Shown here in pieces: positions 45,981 to 55,282 of a stretch of 64,000 bases of DNA. This stretch comes from an uncultured Chromatiaceae bacterium. Lineage in GTDB: Bacteria > Pseudomonadota > Gammaproteobacteria > Chromatiales > Chromatiaceae. Positions within the stretch are counted from its first letter, which is position 1, and each line of letters opens with the position of its first letter. The notes under the pieces are model-generated. The model was not told the DNA's origin, searched no databases, and worked only from the letters and a program-made list of their open reading frames with translations. A program made the position numbers and the translations under genes. The DNA is taken from contig CALALB010000009.1 of the NCBI GenBank assembly GCA_937923175.1, positions 62,001-126,000 on the forward strand. Reading direction: 5' to 3'.

Positions 45981-47135
45981 TTAACCTTGATGAGGACCGC
46001 AGTCGGTAGGGTGCGCACTGCGCGGCGGTCGGCCATTGGAGGGTACGCATTGCCTATCCTCCAGGCTAAGCGATTCCTGCAATAAGGCCATCGCCCGGTA
46101 GCCGGCATGCAGAAACTTGCTATAAGGCAAAAGGGTAAAGAACGCCACGACCGATCCCAGGTGGATGACTAAAAGCACGGGCATCAGGTCAGTGGTCCGC
46201 CCCCCCAGCAAGGCCAGGCCGCTGGCCGAGACGATCAGAATCAGGGCGCTGAAGGCAAGATCCAAACGCGATGAGTGCGGCGTTCTGGGTTGGGGATCGG
46301 CCTTCAGCGTCACCCAGCCGAGGCCCCAGGCGGCTATCAACATCATGATTCCCCCCGCTACCCCTAGAATCACCGGTATGCTTAAAACAGGGTAGGGCGC
46401 AACCAGGCCCAAGACATGATGACACCAGCTGGCGCTCAGGGTCGAGGCGGCAGCCAGGGCAAGGCCGGCAAATAGGAGCTGATGGAGCTGCCGCCTAGAC
46501 TGGGAGAATGCAGCATCTCGGTCATTGCAGCCGACCCCACCACCGCTGAGATGACGCAGGCTTAGGACGGCGTGAAACGTCTGAAGCAGCGCCTGCCGCC
46601 AGCCGCGGGGTCTTGGGGGACGGGTTAGACGCCAATAGCGGCCCCAGGCGATTGCCAGCGCCATCCCAGACCCTAGCATGGGAAGGGCGCCAGCGAAGAC
46701 CATGGATCCCCAAGACAGTCGGCGATAAAAGGGGCTGAGCGAGCCCTCGCCGAGGCCAAATGCGGCATTGATCTGGATCAGACCTAACACCAGCAGCCAA
46801 CCGCAGGCGATGGCCAAGAGCAAACCAGTAAAGGGGTGATTCAGCAACCAGCGACCCGCAACCGGCCAAACGTATTCAAGATAGAGCTGATGGCGCAACC
46901 CAGCCAGGGCGCGCGGCAGATTGACTGCAAAGACATGGGGCGGGGCATATTGACAGGCATAAAAACAATTACGGCAGGCATGACAAAGGTGTGCCAAATG
47001 GTCGAGATCTGCATCGACAAGCTGGGGACGACGCTCGGCTGCAGCAAAGACTGGACAAAAGCCGTTGCAATAGTTGCAGATCCGGCAGATTTGCAGGATC
47101 CGGCGAGCCTCGGCGCGGATCTCAGCCGCGGACAT
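45981..47135 (-). CDS. CobZ C-terminal-type / TcuB-like Fe-S membrane protein
   Basis: 384 residues matching TcuB/CobZ C-terminal domain: an N-terminal pair of [4Fe-4S] motifs (CRICNYCNGFCPVF and CHACRNCFYACQYAP), then about six membrane helices (LLLAIACGWLLVLGLIQI; ISVSLV-type; LFAGLALAAASTLSASWC; VIHLGSVVAFFTLLPYS) with His residues suitable for b-type haem. In Rhodobacter capsulatus CobZ this is fused to a flavoprotein domain and makes precorrin-3B. Here it is a separate gene overlapping the flavoprotein gene by 14 bases. The final 25 or so residues are encoded in a repeat-like region and look non-homologous. Confidence 0.85.
   Translation of the reverse strand: MSAAEIRAEARRILQICRICNYCNGFCPVFAAAERRPQLVDADLDHLAHLCHACRNCFYACQYAPPHVFAVNLPRALAGLRHQLYLEYVWPVAGRWLLNHPFTGLLLAIACGWLLVLGLIQINAAFGLGEGSLSPFYRRLSWGSMVFAGALPMLGSGMALAIAWGRYWRLTRPPRPRGWRQALLQTFHAVLSLRHLSGGGVGCNDRDAAFSQSRRQLHQLLFAGLALAAASTLSASWCHHVLGLVAPYPVLSIPVILGVAGGIMMLIAAWGLGWVTLKADPQPRTPHSSRLDLAFSALILIVSASGLALLGGRTTDLMPVLLVIHLGSVVAFFTLLPYSKFLHAGYRAMALLQESLSLEDRQCVPSNGRPPRSAHPTDCGPHQG
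46007..46062. repeat. AGGGTRCGCA-type palindromic repeat copies
   Basis: 46007-46023 contains TAGGGTGCGCA followed by CTGCGC, and 46038-46062 has the imperfect palindrome GGAGGGTACGCA ... TGCCTATCCTCC with two mismatches. Both resemble the perfect copy at 42175. They lie inside the last 80 bases of the TcuB-like gene, so its C-terminal tail is repeat-coded. Confidence 0.55.
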
Positions 47136-48492
47136 AGCGCGCTGCCTCGATCCCCGCGATCCGCCCGAAGACCAGACTGATAGTCAAGGCAAGGCCCGAG
47201 AGATAGCCCTGCGGCATCAGATTGGGCGCCATCGTCATCCCCGCGGCGAATAGATTCTCCAGGGCACCCCCCCCGGCCAGCCGAACCCGCGTATCCGGTC
47301 CTACGGCCAGCCCTTGATAGGTGAATGTCATGCCAGGGCGCATCGGATAGGCATGAAAGGGCGGCTCTAACAGGGGATAGGCGCGGTGGGTCTTGGGTGG
47401 AATCAGCCCTTGGGTTTGCCAATCATCCCCAGTCTCTGTCGGCTGGACCGCGGCATTATAGGCGTCGAGGGTGCGGCTGAACGCCTGCGGATCGATGCCG
47501 AGCCTAAGCGCAAGCTGCCTCGGGGTGGGGGCGCTCATCGGCGGATACAGGGCAGGGGGTGCGGCCCTGAAACCCCGAGCATCCAGGATCAAATAGCCGA
47601 TCTGTCCAGGCCAATCGGCAAGCCGCCGCCCCCAAAGCGCATAGCGGGTCGAGGCGGTATTGCCGCCCTCGTCCTCGCGCCGCTGCCCCTCGCGATCGAC
47701 CGCGATCCCCTCGGGGATGCCGCGGATGCGGGTGACAATCCCGCCATCATCCGGGGGCGAACGGGCATCGACTGCAACCAGATAGGCCTCCCTAGGATCG
47801 CCGATCGCTTGGGCGCCCTGGGCCAGTAGATCTGCAAGCAATTCGCCAGTGATGAGGGGCGAGCCGCGATTGATCAATCCATCCGCTGCCTGACCCCAAT
47901 GCCGCCTCAGCCAGACCCGATTGGCCTGGAAACCTCCGCAACAGACGATGACCGCGCGCGGTCGCAGCCGCTGCAGCTCGGTCCTGCAGCGGCCGATCAG
48001 CTCCTCCAGGCGACCGCCGGCGATCTTAGGTCCGATGATCTCGGTCTCCAAGCGGATCAGTACCCCTAATCGTTCAGCCAGGGCATAGAGCCGATTGAGC
48101 AAGGTCTTGCCGCCCCCCAGGAGAAAGACCGTGCGGCGCGATTCAGGCAGAAGATGGTCTCGCACCGGCTGGAGGGGGACGCCTGCCGCCAGCAACCACT
48201 CGGTGAGCTCGAGCGAGCGCTCGACGAGCATCTGACCTAAGATCGGGTCGGCTGTGCCCTGGGTGGCGCGTTTGAGATCAGACCAGAATTCAGCGGGCGG
48301 ATAGACCCCTGGCGAAAAGGGGTTGGGGGCGAGATGTGCCAGACGCAGGTTGCGGGCATGGCGGGCATTGCCGCCGCGCAGATGCCAGGGTGCCCGTTCG
48401 GCCAGCATCACCGAGCAACCTGCCCGCCTTGCCTCGATCGACGCAGCCAGCGCCGCTGCCCCGCCGCCGATGACCAGGATCTCAGGGTGCAT
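47122..48492 (-). CDS. cobZ: CobZ N-terminal-type / TcuA-like FAD-dependent oxidase
   Basis: 456-residue flavoprotein with a Rossmann FAD site (ILVIGGGAAALAASIEARRAG) and the TcuA/CobZ pattern (ARNLRLAH; VIVCCGGFQANRVWLRR; FAAGMTMAPNLMPQGYLSG near the end). In CobZ this domain uses FAD to introduce oxygen into precorrin-3A. Its genomic setting among cob genes favours CobZ function over tricarballylate oxidation. ATG 48492 is preferred to 48534 because the FAD loop then lies near the N terminus, as usual. Overlap of 14 bases with the Fe-S partner indicates coupled translation. Confidence 0.85.
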   Translation of the reverse strand: MHPEILVIGGGAAALAASIEARRAGCSVMLAERAPWHLRGGNARHARNLRLAHLAPNPFSPGVYPPAEFWSDLKRATQGTADPILGQMLVERSLELTEWLLAAGVPLQPVRDHLLPESRRTVFLLGGGKTLLNRLYALAERLGVLIRLETEIIGPKIAGGRLEELIGRCRTELQRLRPRAVIVCCGGFQANRVWLRRHWGQAADGLINRGSPLITGELLADLLAQGAQAIGDPREAYLVAVDARSPPDDGGIVTRIRGIPEGIAVDREGQRREDEGGNTASTRYALWGRRLADWPGQIGYLILDARGFRAAPPALYPPMSAPTPRQLALRLGIDPQAFSRTLDAYNAAVQPTETGDDWQTQGLIPPKTHRAYPLLEPPFHAYPMRPGMTFTYQGLAVGPDTRVRLAGGGALENLFAAGMTMAPNLMPQGYLSGLALTISLVFGRIAGIEAARYVRG

Positions 48493-48821
48493 GCTGCGAT
48501 CGCTTTGGGTGCGGGCGCAATGCCAGCTGCTCATGTCTCACCCGCTGCCGATGAATGGATCCATCCCCCAATCGCCCAGATCGATCAACAAGCGAATGAG
48601 GATGGGCGGCCATGCATCGGGGAATGCTGTTGATCGGGGCTCCCCCGTCAGGGTCTAGCAAGGCGGGTATCGGCACGGCAGAGCGAGTAGGTGGCACCTT
48701 TCCTCTAGCGCTTGTCATTGCGCTTGTCAATTTAAGGATTGGGTGAGCCGGCTCTGGTTCAAATGCGCTCTGGGATCCTACAATATCAATAGGCAGATTT
48801 GCACTCAGCAGAGGACATGAG

Positions 48822-49058
48822 ATGATCACCGGTATTCTCGGGCAAGCGGGTTGGATGGGGATGCAACGCGGCATGGAAGGGATGCGGCAGAATGCCAGCG
48901 AGATCGCCAGCGTCAAGCAGATCGAAGGGTCTTCAGTGCGCGACATCAGCGCACCCCTGATCGATCAGAAGCTCAATGTGCGTCAGGTCGAGGCAGCGGC
49001 CAAGGTCGTCCAGGCCTCAGCCGATCGCCTAGATCATCTGATCGATCTGCGGGCCTGA
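48822..49058 (+). CDS. Small hypothetical protein (78 residues)
   Basis: Unrecognised small soluble protein: GILGQAGWMGMQRGMEGMRQNASEIASV, then QVEAAAKVVQASADRLDHLIDL. The C-terminal heptad-like part suggests a short coiled coil. A GAGG ribosome site precedes the ATG. The last 25 bases overlap the 3' end of the convergent glycosyltransferase gene. The preceding 290-base gap shows no gene. Confidence 0.6.
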   Translation: MITGILGQAGWMGMQRGMEGMRQNASEIASVKQIEGSSVRDISAPLIDQKLNVRQVEAAAKVVQASADRLDHLIDLRA

Positions 49059-50200
49059 AGCGTCCGCTGATAGAACCGCAGGAGCCGCTCGGCCAGGACG
49101 GGGGCGGACCACTCGCGGGCATGGGCGACCGCCTCGCGGGAGAGATGGGCGCGGAGCTGTGGGTCGGTCAGCAGACGCACCGCCTTGGCGGCAAAATCGG
49201 CCTCATCATCCTCGGCGATGAGTGCCCCCCGGCCATCGCCGAGCACCTCCTTGGTACCCATGATGGCCGTTGAGACGACAGGCACCCCAAGTGCCATGGC
49301 CTCAAGCAGCACCAGACCCTGGGTCTCAGTACGCGAGGCAAAGAGAAAGGCTGTGCCTGCCCGGTAACAGTCCTCGAGACTGCCATCGCGGTTGAGATAG
49401 CCCAGGAAGAGGGTATTGGCGCTGAGTCCAAGCTGGAGGCTCAGGTGTTCGAGTTCGCGCCGTGCTGGCCCTTCGCCAGCGATCACCAATAACACATCTG
49501 GAACCTCGGCCTTGATCCGAACCAAGGCCCGCAGGATGAAATCGATGTTTTTTTCAAAGGCCAGCCGGCTGACCAACACCAGGACCGGCCGGTCAGGCGG
49601 GATCCCATACGAGGCCCGAAAGCGTTGACCATCACCCTGGCTGAATTGCTGGAGATCGATACCGGTGGGGATCACCTCGGCCGGGGTGCGGATGCCATAG
49701 GCCCGCAGGATTTCGAGCATAGCCCGGGAGGGGGCAACGAGCGCATCGACCTTGTTGCATTGGGCCGCGGAAAAATGGCGGGCGGCCCTGCGCATCCAGG
49801 TCGCCGGCAGCCAGGGGACATAATGATGGAGATATTGTTCGAAAAAGGTGTGATAACTCTCGATCACCGGCAATCCGAGCCGTCGCCCTAATGCCAACCC
49901 AGTGTAATGGGCAACAAAGGGCGTTTGAATGTGAACGAGATCAAAGTCATACCCTCTGAGCCGCTCGGTCAGACGGCGGATATATAGCGGCTTTAGGATC
50001 CGATCCTCTGGATCGATCGGCAGATAACGCGACGGGACGCGAATGATCTCGAAGTCTTCGGGCGTATTGACCCCATAATCGGGTGCGATCAGGGTAACCT
50101 GGTGTCCCTGGGTGCCAAGCTCGCGCGCAAAGGTCTGGATTGAGGTCGAAACCCCCGTCACCCGCGGGAAATAGACATCCGAGATCATCAAGATACGCAT
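49034..50200 (-). CDS. GT4-family glycosyltransferase
   Basis: 388-residue GT-B retaining glycosyltransferase of family GT4. N-terminal acceptor domain: MISDVYFPRVTGVSTSIQTFARELG and VHIQTPFVAHYTGLALGRRLG. C-terminal GT1-type donor domain: VLVLVSRLAFEKNIDFILRAL, LVIAGEGPARRELEHL, LFLGYLNRD and EAMALGVPVVSTAIMGTKEVLGDGRGALI. Closest types use GDP-mannose or UDP-sugars on lipid or polysaccharide acceptors; the exact donor cannot be told. It overlaps the small gene at 48822-49058 by 25 bases at the 3' ends. Confidence 0.92.
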   Translation of the reverse strand: MRILMISDVYFPRVTGVSTSIQTFARELGTQGHQVTLIAPDYGVNTPEDFEIIRVPSRYLPIDPEDRILKPLYIRRLTERLRGYDFDLVHIQTPFVAHYTGLALGRRLGLPVIESYHTFFEQYLHHYVPWLPATWMRRAARHFSAAQCNKVDALVAPSRAMLEILRAYGIRTPAEVIPTGIDLQQFSQGDGQRFRASYGIPPDRPVLVLVSRLAFEKNIDFILRALVRIKAEVPDVLLVIAGEGPARRELEHLSLQLGLSANTLFLGYLNRDGSLEDCYRAGTAFLFASRTETQGLVLLEAMALGVPVVSTAIMGTKEVLGDGRGALIAEDDEADFAAKAVRLLTDPQLRAHLSREAVAHAREWSAPVLAERLLRFYQRTLQARRSIR

Positions 50201-50337
50201 GGCTCATTCATCCAAGGCGGAAAAATCCATTGATGATATCGAATCGAGACCAAGTCTGTATCCTGCCCGGATAGGGGACATCCTCTAGGATTGGACAGTG
50301 AGGCCTGGCCAACAGGTGGGGGGATGGTAGAGGCAGT

Positions 50338-50355
50338 TTGTCACAGAGCCGTCAT
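50338..50355 (+). promoter_or_regulatory. Pho-box-like site upstream of pstS
   Basis: TTGTCAC (50338-50344) and CCGTCAT (50349-50355) repeat with 11-base periodicity, matching the two TGTCA-type half-sites of PhoB boxes. It lies about 80 bases before the pstS start, where phosphate-starvation control is expected. Confidence 0.6.
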
Positions 50356-50435
50356 CTTTTGGGCATAAGATGGAAACCGCTTTTAGAGACAATGCATCGA
50401 GTCCTTTTCATCCATTGCCTGGAGATCAAGGCCCC

Positions 50436-51485
50436 ATGAAACAGTCCGCGATTGTAGTTGCTGTGACGCTTGCCGCGAGTTCGGCGTTTTCGGTGCCTGC
50501 CATGGCCCGCGATACCCTCTATATCGTTGGCTCATCGACCGTTTTCCCGTTTTCGACTGCGGTGGCCGAGGCCCTGGGACGCAGCAAAAAGGGCATCAAG
50601 ACCCCTAAGGTTGAATCTACCGGGACAGGCGGCGGTATGAAGCTCTTCTGTGCTGGGGTCGGGATCAATCATCCCGATATCACCAATGCCTCGCGCGCTA
50701 TCAAGGCAAGCGAGTACGAGACCTGTCAGGCTAATGGGGTCAAGGAAATCACTGAGGTCAAGATCGGATTCGATGGCATCGTGATTGCCAACTCCAAGAC
50801 TTCGGGGCGTTGGGATCTGAACCTCAAGGATCTCTATCTGGCGCTTGCCAAGGATGTACCGGACGGCAAAGGGGGGTTTCAGCCAAATCCATACAAAAAA
50901 TGGAACGAGGTCAATCCCGATCTGCCTGACCTTAAGATTGAGGTCTTAGGCCCTCCGCCGACCTCTGGAACGCGCGATGCCTTTGTTGAGCTGGCCATGG
51001 AGGGTGGCTGTAACAGCATCTCTGAGATCAAGGCCCTGAAAAAGACCGATGAAAAGAAACATAAGGCGGTCTGCCAGGGGATCCGCGAGGATGGGGCCTA
51101 TATCGAGGCGGGCGAAAATGACAATCTGATCGTTCAAAAGCTCATTGCCAATCCAAGTGCCCTGGGGATCTTTGGTTACAGCTTCCTCGATCAGAACACC
51201 GACAAGATCCAGGGTTCCAAGGTCAATGGCGTCGAGCCGAAATATGAAACCATCTCGACGGGCCAATACCCGATCTCCCGCTCGCTCTATTTCTATGTGA
51301 AGAACGCCCATCTGGAGAGCTTTCCGGCGATCAAGGACTATGTCACTGAGTTTACCAGTGACAAGGCCTGGGGTCCCAACGGCTATCTGGCCGATAAGGG
51401 TCTGATTGCCCTGCCGGATGCCGAGCGCAAGGCGATTGCCCAGAAGGCGCGCGCCTTTACCCCCATGGAGAAGCCCAGCCATTAA
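50436..51485 (+). CDS. pstS: PstS, periplasmic phosphate-binding protein
   Basis: 349-residue periplasmic receptor of the high-affinity phosphate ABC importer. A signal peptide (KQSAIVVAVTLAASSAFSVPAMA, cleavage near residue 24) is followed by phosphate-binding motifs VGSSTVFPFSTAVAE, STGTGGGMKLFCAG and LGPPPTSGTRDAF. ATG 50436 begins the signal peptide; GGAG is about 11 bases upstream. The Pho-box-like site upstream and the pst genes downstream support the role. Confidence 0.96.
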   Translation: MKQSAIVVAVTLAASSAFSVPAMARDTLYIVGSSTVFPFSTAVAEALGRSKKGIKTPKVESTGTGGGMKLFCAGVGINHPDITNASRAIKASEYETCQANGVKEITEVKIGFDGIVIANSKTSGRWDLNLKDLYLALAKDVPDGKGGFQPNPYKKWNEVNPDLPDLKIEVLGPPPTSGTRDAFVELAMEGGCNSISEIKALKKTDEKKHKAVCQGIREDGAYIEAGENDNLIVQKLIANPSALGIFGYSFLDQNTDKIQGSKVNGVEPKYETISTGQYPISRSLYFYVKNAHLESFPAIKDYVTEFTSDKAWGPNGYLADKGLIALPDAERKAIAQKARAFTPMEKPSH

Positions 51486-51546
51486 CGAGCCATTCAGCAG
51501 GCTTGCGGGCGCAGGTCATTGCCTGGTCTGATGGCGACTGAGGCTC

Positions 51547-52998
51547 ATGCGTTTGCCGATGCCCGCCTTGGGCATCGGTCTTCTGGCACTAATCCTGACA
51601 ATGGCGATGTCTAGTTGGCTGCTCTTCCTAAGCGTGCTCTTGATCATGGCCTTGGCCTATCAGCTGGGGCGCCGGCGTGCCATCGCCCAGGTAGGCGGGC
51701 CGACCAAGATCAAACGTCTGCATTCATTGCCGGCCTATCATGGCCTGTATGCTGCACTCTGGGCCGGGATTCCGGCCCTGTTTGTGATGGGATTATGGAT
51801 CGGGTTCCAGGACCAGGTCATCATCGCGCAAGTGATCGATGCCTTGTCTCCGACCCAGATAGAGGGGCTTTCACCCGGTCAATTTAATCTGCTGATCAGT
51901 GATATCCGCAATCTTGCAACCGGTAATATCGTCTCGGCCCAGGTGACGTCTGAGCTTCAGGCGGCGGCCGATCACTACAATAGACTTCGCGCGCTCTCGA
52001 GGATCGCCATGTGGGTCGTGGTTCTGGCCCTGGCGCTGGGGGCGACCCTGATGGTGTGGTTGCAGATCCACCCGTCACTGCGCGCACGCAACCGGGTCGA
52101 ATCGATCACCCTCGCGATCATGATCGTTTTTTCCTCAATCGCGATCCTCACAACCCTTGGGATCGTCCTTTCGGTGGTCTTCGAGTCGATCCGCTTTTTT
52201 AAGCTCATCTCGCCCCTGGAGTTTTTCTTCGGTCTCACCTGGAGCCCGCAGATTGCATTACGGGCCGATCAGGTTGGGGCCTCGGGCGCCTTTGGCGCGG
52301 TCCCGCTGTTTGTCGGCACGCTCGTCATCTCTGTAATCGCCATGCTGGTGGCAGTGCCCATCGGTCTCTTATCGGCCATTTATCTCTCTGAGTATGCGAG
52401 CAGACGGGTCCGCGCGGTCGCTAAACCACTCCTAGAGGTCCTGGCCGGTATCCCGACCGTAGTTTATGGTTTCTTTGCCGCCCTGACGGTTGCGCCATTC
52501 ATCCGTAGCCTTGGCGCCTGGCTGGGGCTTGATGTCGCCTCTGAGAGTGCGCTGGCTGCCGGATTGGTGATGGGTATCATGATTATTCCCTTTGTTTCAT
52601 CGCTCTCGGATGATGTGATCAACGCCGTGCCCCAGGCGATGCGCGATGGTTCTTATGCATTGGGTGCAACCCAATCGGAGACGATCCGGCGGGTGATCAT
52701 CCCCGCAGCCTTGCCTGGCATCATCGGGGGTATCCTGCTTGCCGTCTCGCGGGCGATCGGCGAGACCATGATCGTGGTCATGGCGGCAGGTTTGTCTGCC
52801 AACCTGAGTATCAATCCCCTAGAGAGCCTTACGACAGTGACAGTTCAGATCGTCACCCTACTGACGGGCGACCAAGAGTTCGACAGTCCCAAGACCCTGG
52901 CCGCATTCGCCCTGGGGCTGACCCTGTTTGTCGTTACCCTGGCATTGAATGTGGTGGCCTTATCGATTGTTCGCAAGTATCGGGAGCAATATGAATAA
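51547..52998 (+). CDS. pstC: PstC, phosphate ABC permease
   Basis: 483-residue permease, longer than E. coli PstC because of an N-terminal extension with two to three extra helices (LLALILTMAMSSWLLFL; LWAGIPALFVMGLWIGF), a form seen in many gammaproteobacteria. The core permease domain has the EAA-type motif ALGATQSETIRRVIIPAALPGI and helices around VVYGFFAALTVAPFI. Follows pstS by 62 bases and overlaps pstA by eight bases. Confidence 0.93.
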   Translation: MRLPMPALGIGLLALILTMAMSSWLLFLSVLLIMALAYQLGRRRAIAQVGGPTKIKRLHSLPAYHGLYAALWAGIPALFVMGLWIGFQDQVIIAQVIDALSPTQIEGLSPGQFNLLISDIRNLATGNIVSAQVTSELQAAADHYNRLRALSRIAMWVVVLALALGATLMVWLQIHPSLRARNRVESITLAIMIVFSSIAILTTLGIVLSVVFESIRFFKLISPLEFFFGLTWSPQIALRADQVGASGAFGAVPLFVGTLVISVIAMLVAVPIGLLSAIYLSEYASRRVRAVAKPLLEVLAGIPTVVYGFFAALTVAPFIRSLGAWLGLDVASESALAAGLVMGIMIIPFVSSLSDDVINAVPQAMRDGSYALGATQSETIRRVIIPAALPGIIGGILLAVSRAIGETMIVVMAAGLSANLSINPLESLTTVTVQIVTLLTGDQEFDSPKTLAAFALGLTLFVVTLALNVVALSIVRKYREQYE

Positions 52999-54304
52999 GC
53001 CAGCCCCTCAGATAACGCCGACAGGGCGCCCTAACCCCGTCGATATTGTTCGTGCCTCATTGAAACGCCGCTACGCCCGGGAGCGGCGTTTCCGATGGCT
53101 TGGTGCGACTGCGGTCCTCATTGGCCTATTATGTGTCGTCCTGCTCTTTGCCGATATCATTCTCAAGGGTTACACGGCCTTTCAACAGACCTATATCCGC
53201 TTGCCGATCGCGCTTGAGGCCGAGTCGATCGACCCTGAGGGCACAGGGGCGCGCGCGGCGATCGAGGATGCCGACTACCTCGCGTTGATCCGCAATGCCT
53301 TGTTTGAACTTTTCCCTGAGGTCAGGGATCGGCAGGAACGACGCCTCTTGACCTCAATCGTCAGCGTTGGGGCACCCAACCTGGTACGCGAGTATGTCCT
53401 GGCCCACCCCGATCGGATTGGCACCACGCAAGAGATCTGGGTCCCGGCAACGGCTGACATCGATATGCTGATGAAAGGGCATATCAATCGCGACCTTCCG
53501 GAAGCCGAGCGCCGGGTCAAGGATCAGACCCTCGGCTGGATCGATCGCCTGGCAGCAGAAGGTCGAATCGCCAAGCGTTTCAATACGCCCTTTTTCGTCA
53601 ATGGGACCTCCCGCGAACCCGAACTCGCCGGGATCGCCGGTGCCCTGATGGGCTCGTTCTACACCCTGTTGTTGACCCTGATCCTGTCATTCCCGATCGG
53701 CGTGGGAGCAGCGATCTATCTGGAAGAGTTTGCGCCGCGCAATCGCTGGACCGATCTGATCGAGATCAACATCAATAACCTGGCTGCAGTGCCCTCCATT
53801 GTCTTTGGTCTGCTGGGGTTGGCAGTCTTCATCGGCTTTTTCGGGATGCCGCGTTCGACCCCCTTGGTTGGGGCCCTGGTGCTCACCCTCATGACCCTGC
53901 CGACCATCATCATCGCAAGCCGGGCTGCCCTGAAATCCGTACCGCCCTCGATCCGCGAGGCAGCCCTTGGAGTAGGGGCCTCGTCCTTGCAAACCCAGTT
54001 TCATCATGTTTTACCGCTGGCCATGCCAGGGATGTTGACCGGTACCATCATCGGCATGGCCCAGGCGCTCGGCGAGACTGCCCCCTTGCTGATGATCGGG
54101 ATGATCGCCTTTATCGTCGATATCCCCCAGGGATTCACCGATATGGCCACGGTGCTGCCGGTCCAGATCTATTTGTGGGCCGATAGTCCAGAGCGTGGCT
54201 TCGTCGAGCGCACCTCCGCAGCGATCATGGTGCTATTGGCATTTCTGTTTGCGATGAATCTGGCTGCTGTCTTATTGCGCCGCCGGTTCGAGCGGCGTTG
54301 GTGA
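52991..54304 (+). CDS. pstA: PstA, phosphate ABC permease
   Basis: 437-residue permease of the long PstA type with an extended extracytoplasmic region (about 60-190). N-terminal helix WLGATAVLIGLLCVVLLFADI; core domain GIAGALMGSFYTLLLTLILSFPIGVGAAIYLEEFAP (read in parts) and the EAA-type AALGVGASSLQTQFHHVLPLAMPG. The start overlaps pstC by eight bases (ATGAATAA). The intervening 100 bases before pstB show no gene. Confidence 0.93.
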   Translation: MNKPAPQITPTGRPNPVDIVRASLKRRYARERRFRWLGATAVLIGLLCVVLLFADIILKGYTAFQQTYIRLPIALEAESIDPEGTGARAAIEDADYLALIRNALFELFPEVRDRQERRLLTSIVSVGAPNLVREYVLAHPDRIGTTQEIWVPATADIDMLMKGHINRDLPEAERRVKDQTLGWIDRLAAEGRIAKRFNTPFFVNGTSREPELAGIAGALMGSFYTLLLTLILSFPIGVGAAIYLEEFAPRNRWTDLIEININNLAAVPSIVFGLLGLAVFIGFFGMPRSTPLVGALVLTLMTLPTIIIASRAALKSVPPSIREAALGVGASSLQTQFHHVLPLAMPGMLTGTIIGMAQALGETAPLLMIGMIAFIVDIPQGFTDMATVLPVQIYLWADSPERGFVERTSAAIMVLLAFLFAMNLAAVLLRRRFERRW

Positions 54305-54401
54305 TCGACTGGGGGCCAGTCTCATGATGAGTTGCCTCAGCGCCGACTAGGGTGCCACCCAGCTGCGGGGCGGTGAATTTCAGACGAGGCATTTGATGTA
54401 G

Positions 54402-55265
54402 ATGAATACCATGGTTGAAACAATGAACAGGGTGACTGATGCCCTCAGTGCCGTGGAATTGGCGCAGGAGCGGGCATTCTGCCAGACAGTCGGCGATTTT
54501 ACGGTCCCGAACCCGCGGATGACCTGCCGAGATGTCGAGGTGTGGTATGGTCCCAAGCAGGCGATCAGGCGAGTCAATCTGGACATCGGTCGCAATGAGG
54601 TCCTGTCGATGATCGGCCCTTCGGGTTGCGGCAAATCGACCTTCTTGCGTTGTCTCAACCGTATGAACGATACCATCCCGGGTTGTCGGGTTACTGGTTC
54701 GATCAAGCTCGATGGCCAGGATATCTACGACAAAAAACTCGATCCGGTTTTGTTGCGGGCGCGGGTGGGAATGGTCTTCCAAAAGCCCAATCCATTCCCC
54801 AAGTCGATCTATGAGAACGTCGCCTATGGGCCGCGGATCCATGGCCTGACCAATAGCAAGGCCGAGCTCGATGAATTGGTCGAAACCAGCCTGCGCAAGG
54901 CCGGGCTTTGGGATGAGGTCAAGGATCGACTCGATCAGCCGGGGACTGGTCTTTCGGGCGGCCAGCAGCAGCGCCTCTGTATCGCCCGCACCATCGCGGT
55001 GGCACCGGACGTGATCCTCATGGATGAGCCCTGCTCGGCGCTCGACCCCATCGCCACTGCGATCATTGAGGAATTGATCGATGAGCTGCGCGCTAATTAT
55101 TCGATCGTCATCGTAACCCACTCGATGCAGCAGGCAGCGCGGGTCTCCCAGCGCACCGCCTATTTTCATCTCGGCGACCTGATCGAGGTGGGTGAGACCA
55201 ATCAGATCTTCACCAATCCTCAGCACAAGCTGACCGAGGACTATATCACCGGTCGCTTTGGCTAA
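54402..55265 (+). CDS. pstB: PstB, phosphate ABC ATPase
   Basis: 287-residue ATPase of the importer. Walker [16 protein letters not shown], PstB-type [21 protein letters not shown], signature [16 protein letters not shown], Walker [18 protein letters not shown] 40-residue N-terminal extension precedes the ATPase fold. GAGG lies 12 bases upstream of the ATG. It is followed 17 bases later by phoU. Confidence 0.96.
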   Translation: MNTMVETMNRVTDALSAVELAQERAFCQTVGDFTVPNPRMTCRDVEVWYGPKQAIRRVNLDIGRNEVLSMIGPSGCGKSTFLRCLNRMNDTIPGCRVTGSIKLDGQDIYDKKLDPVLLRARVGMVFQKPNPFPKSIYENVAYGPRIHGLTNSKAELDELVETSLRKAGLWDEVKDRLDQPGTGLSGGQQQRLCIARTIAVAPDVILMDEPCSALDPIATAIIEELIDELRANYSIVIVTHSMQQAARVSQRTAYFHLGDLIEVGETNQIFTNPQHKLTEDYITGRFG

Positions 55266-55282
55266 GCTCGCAGGAGGGGTGG

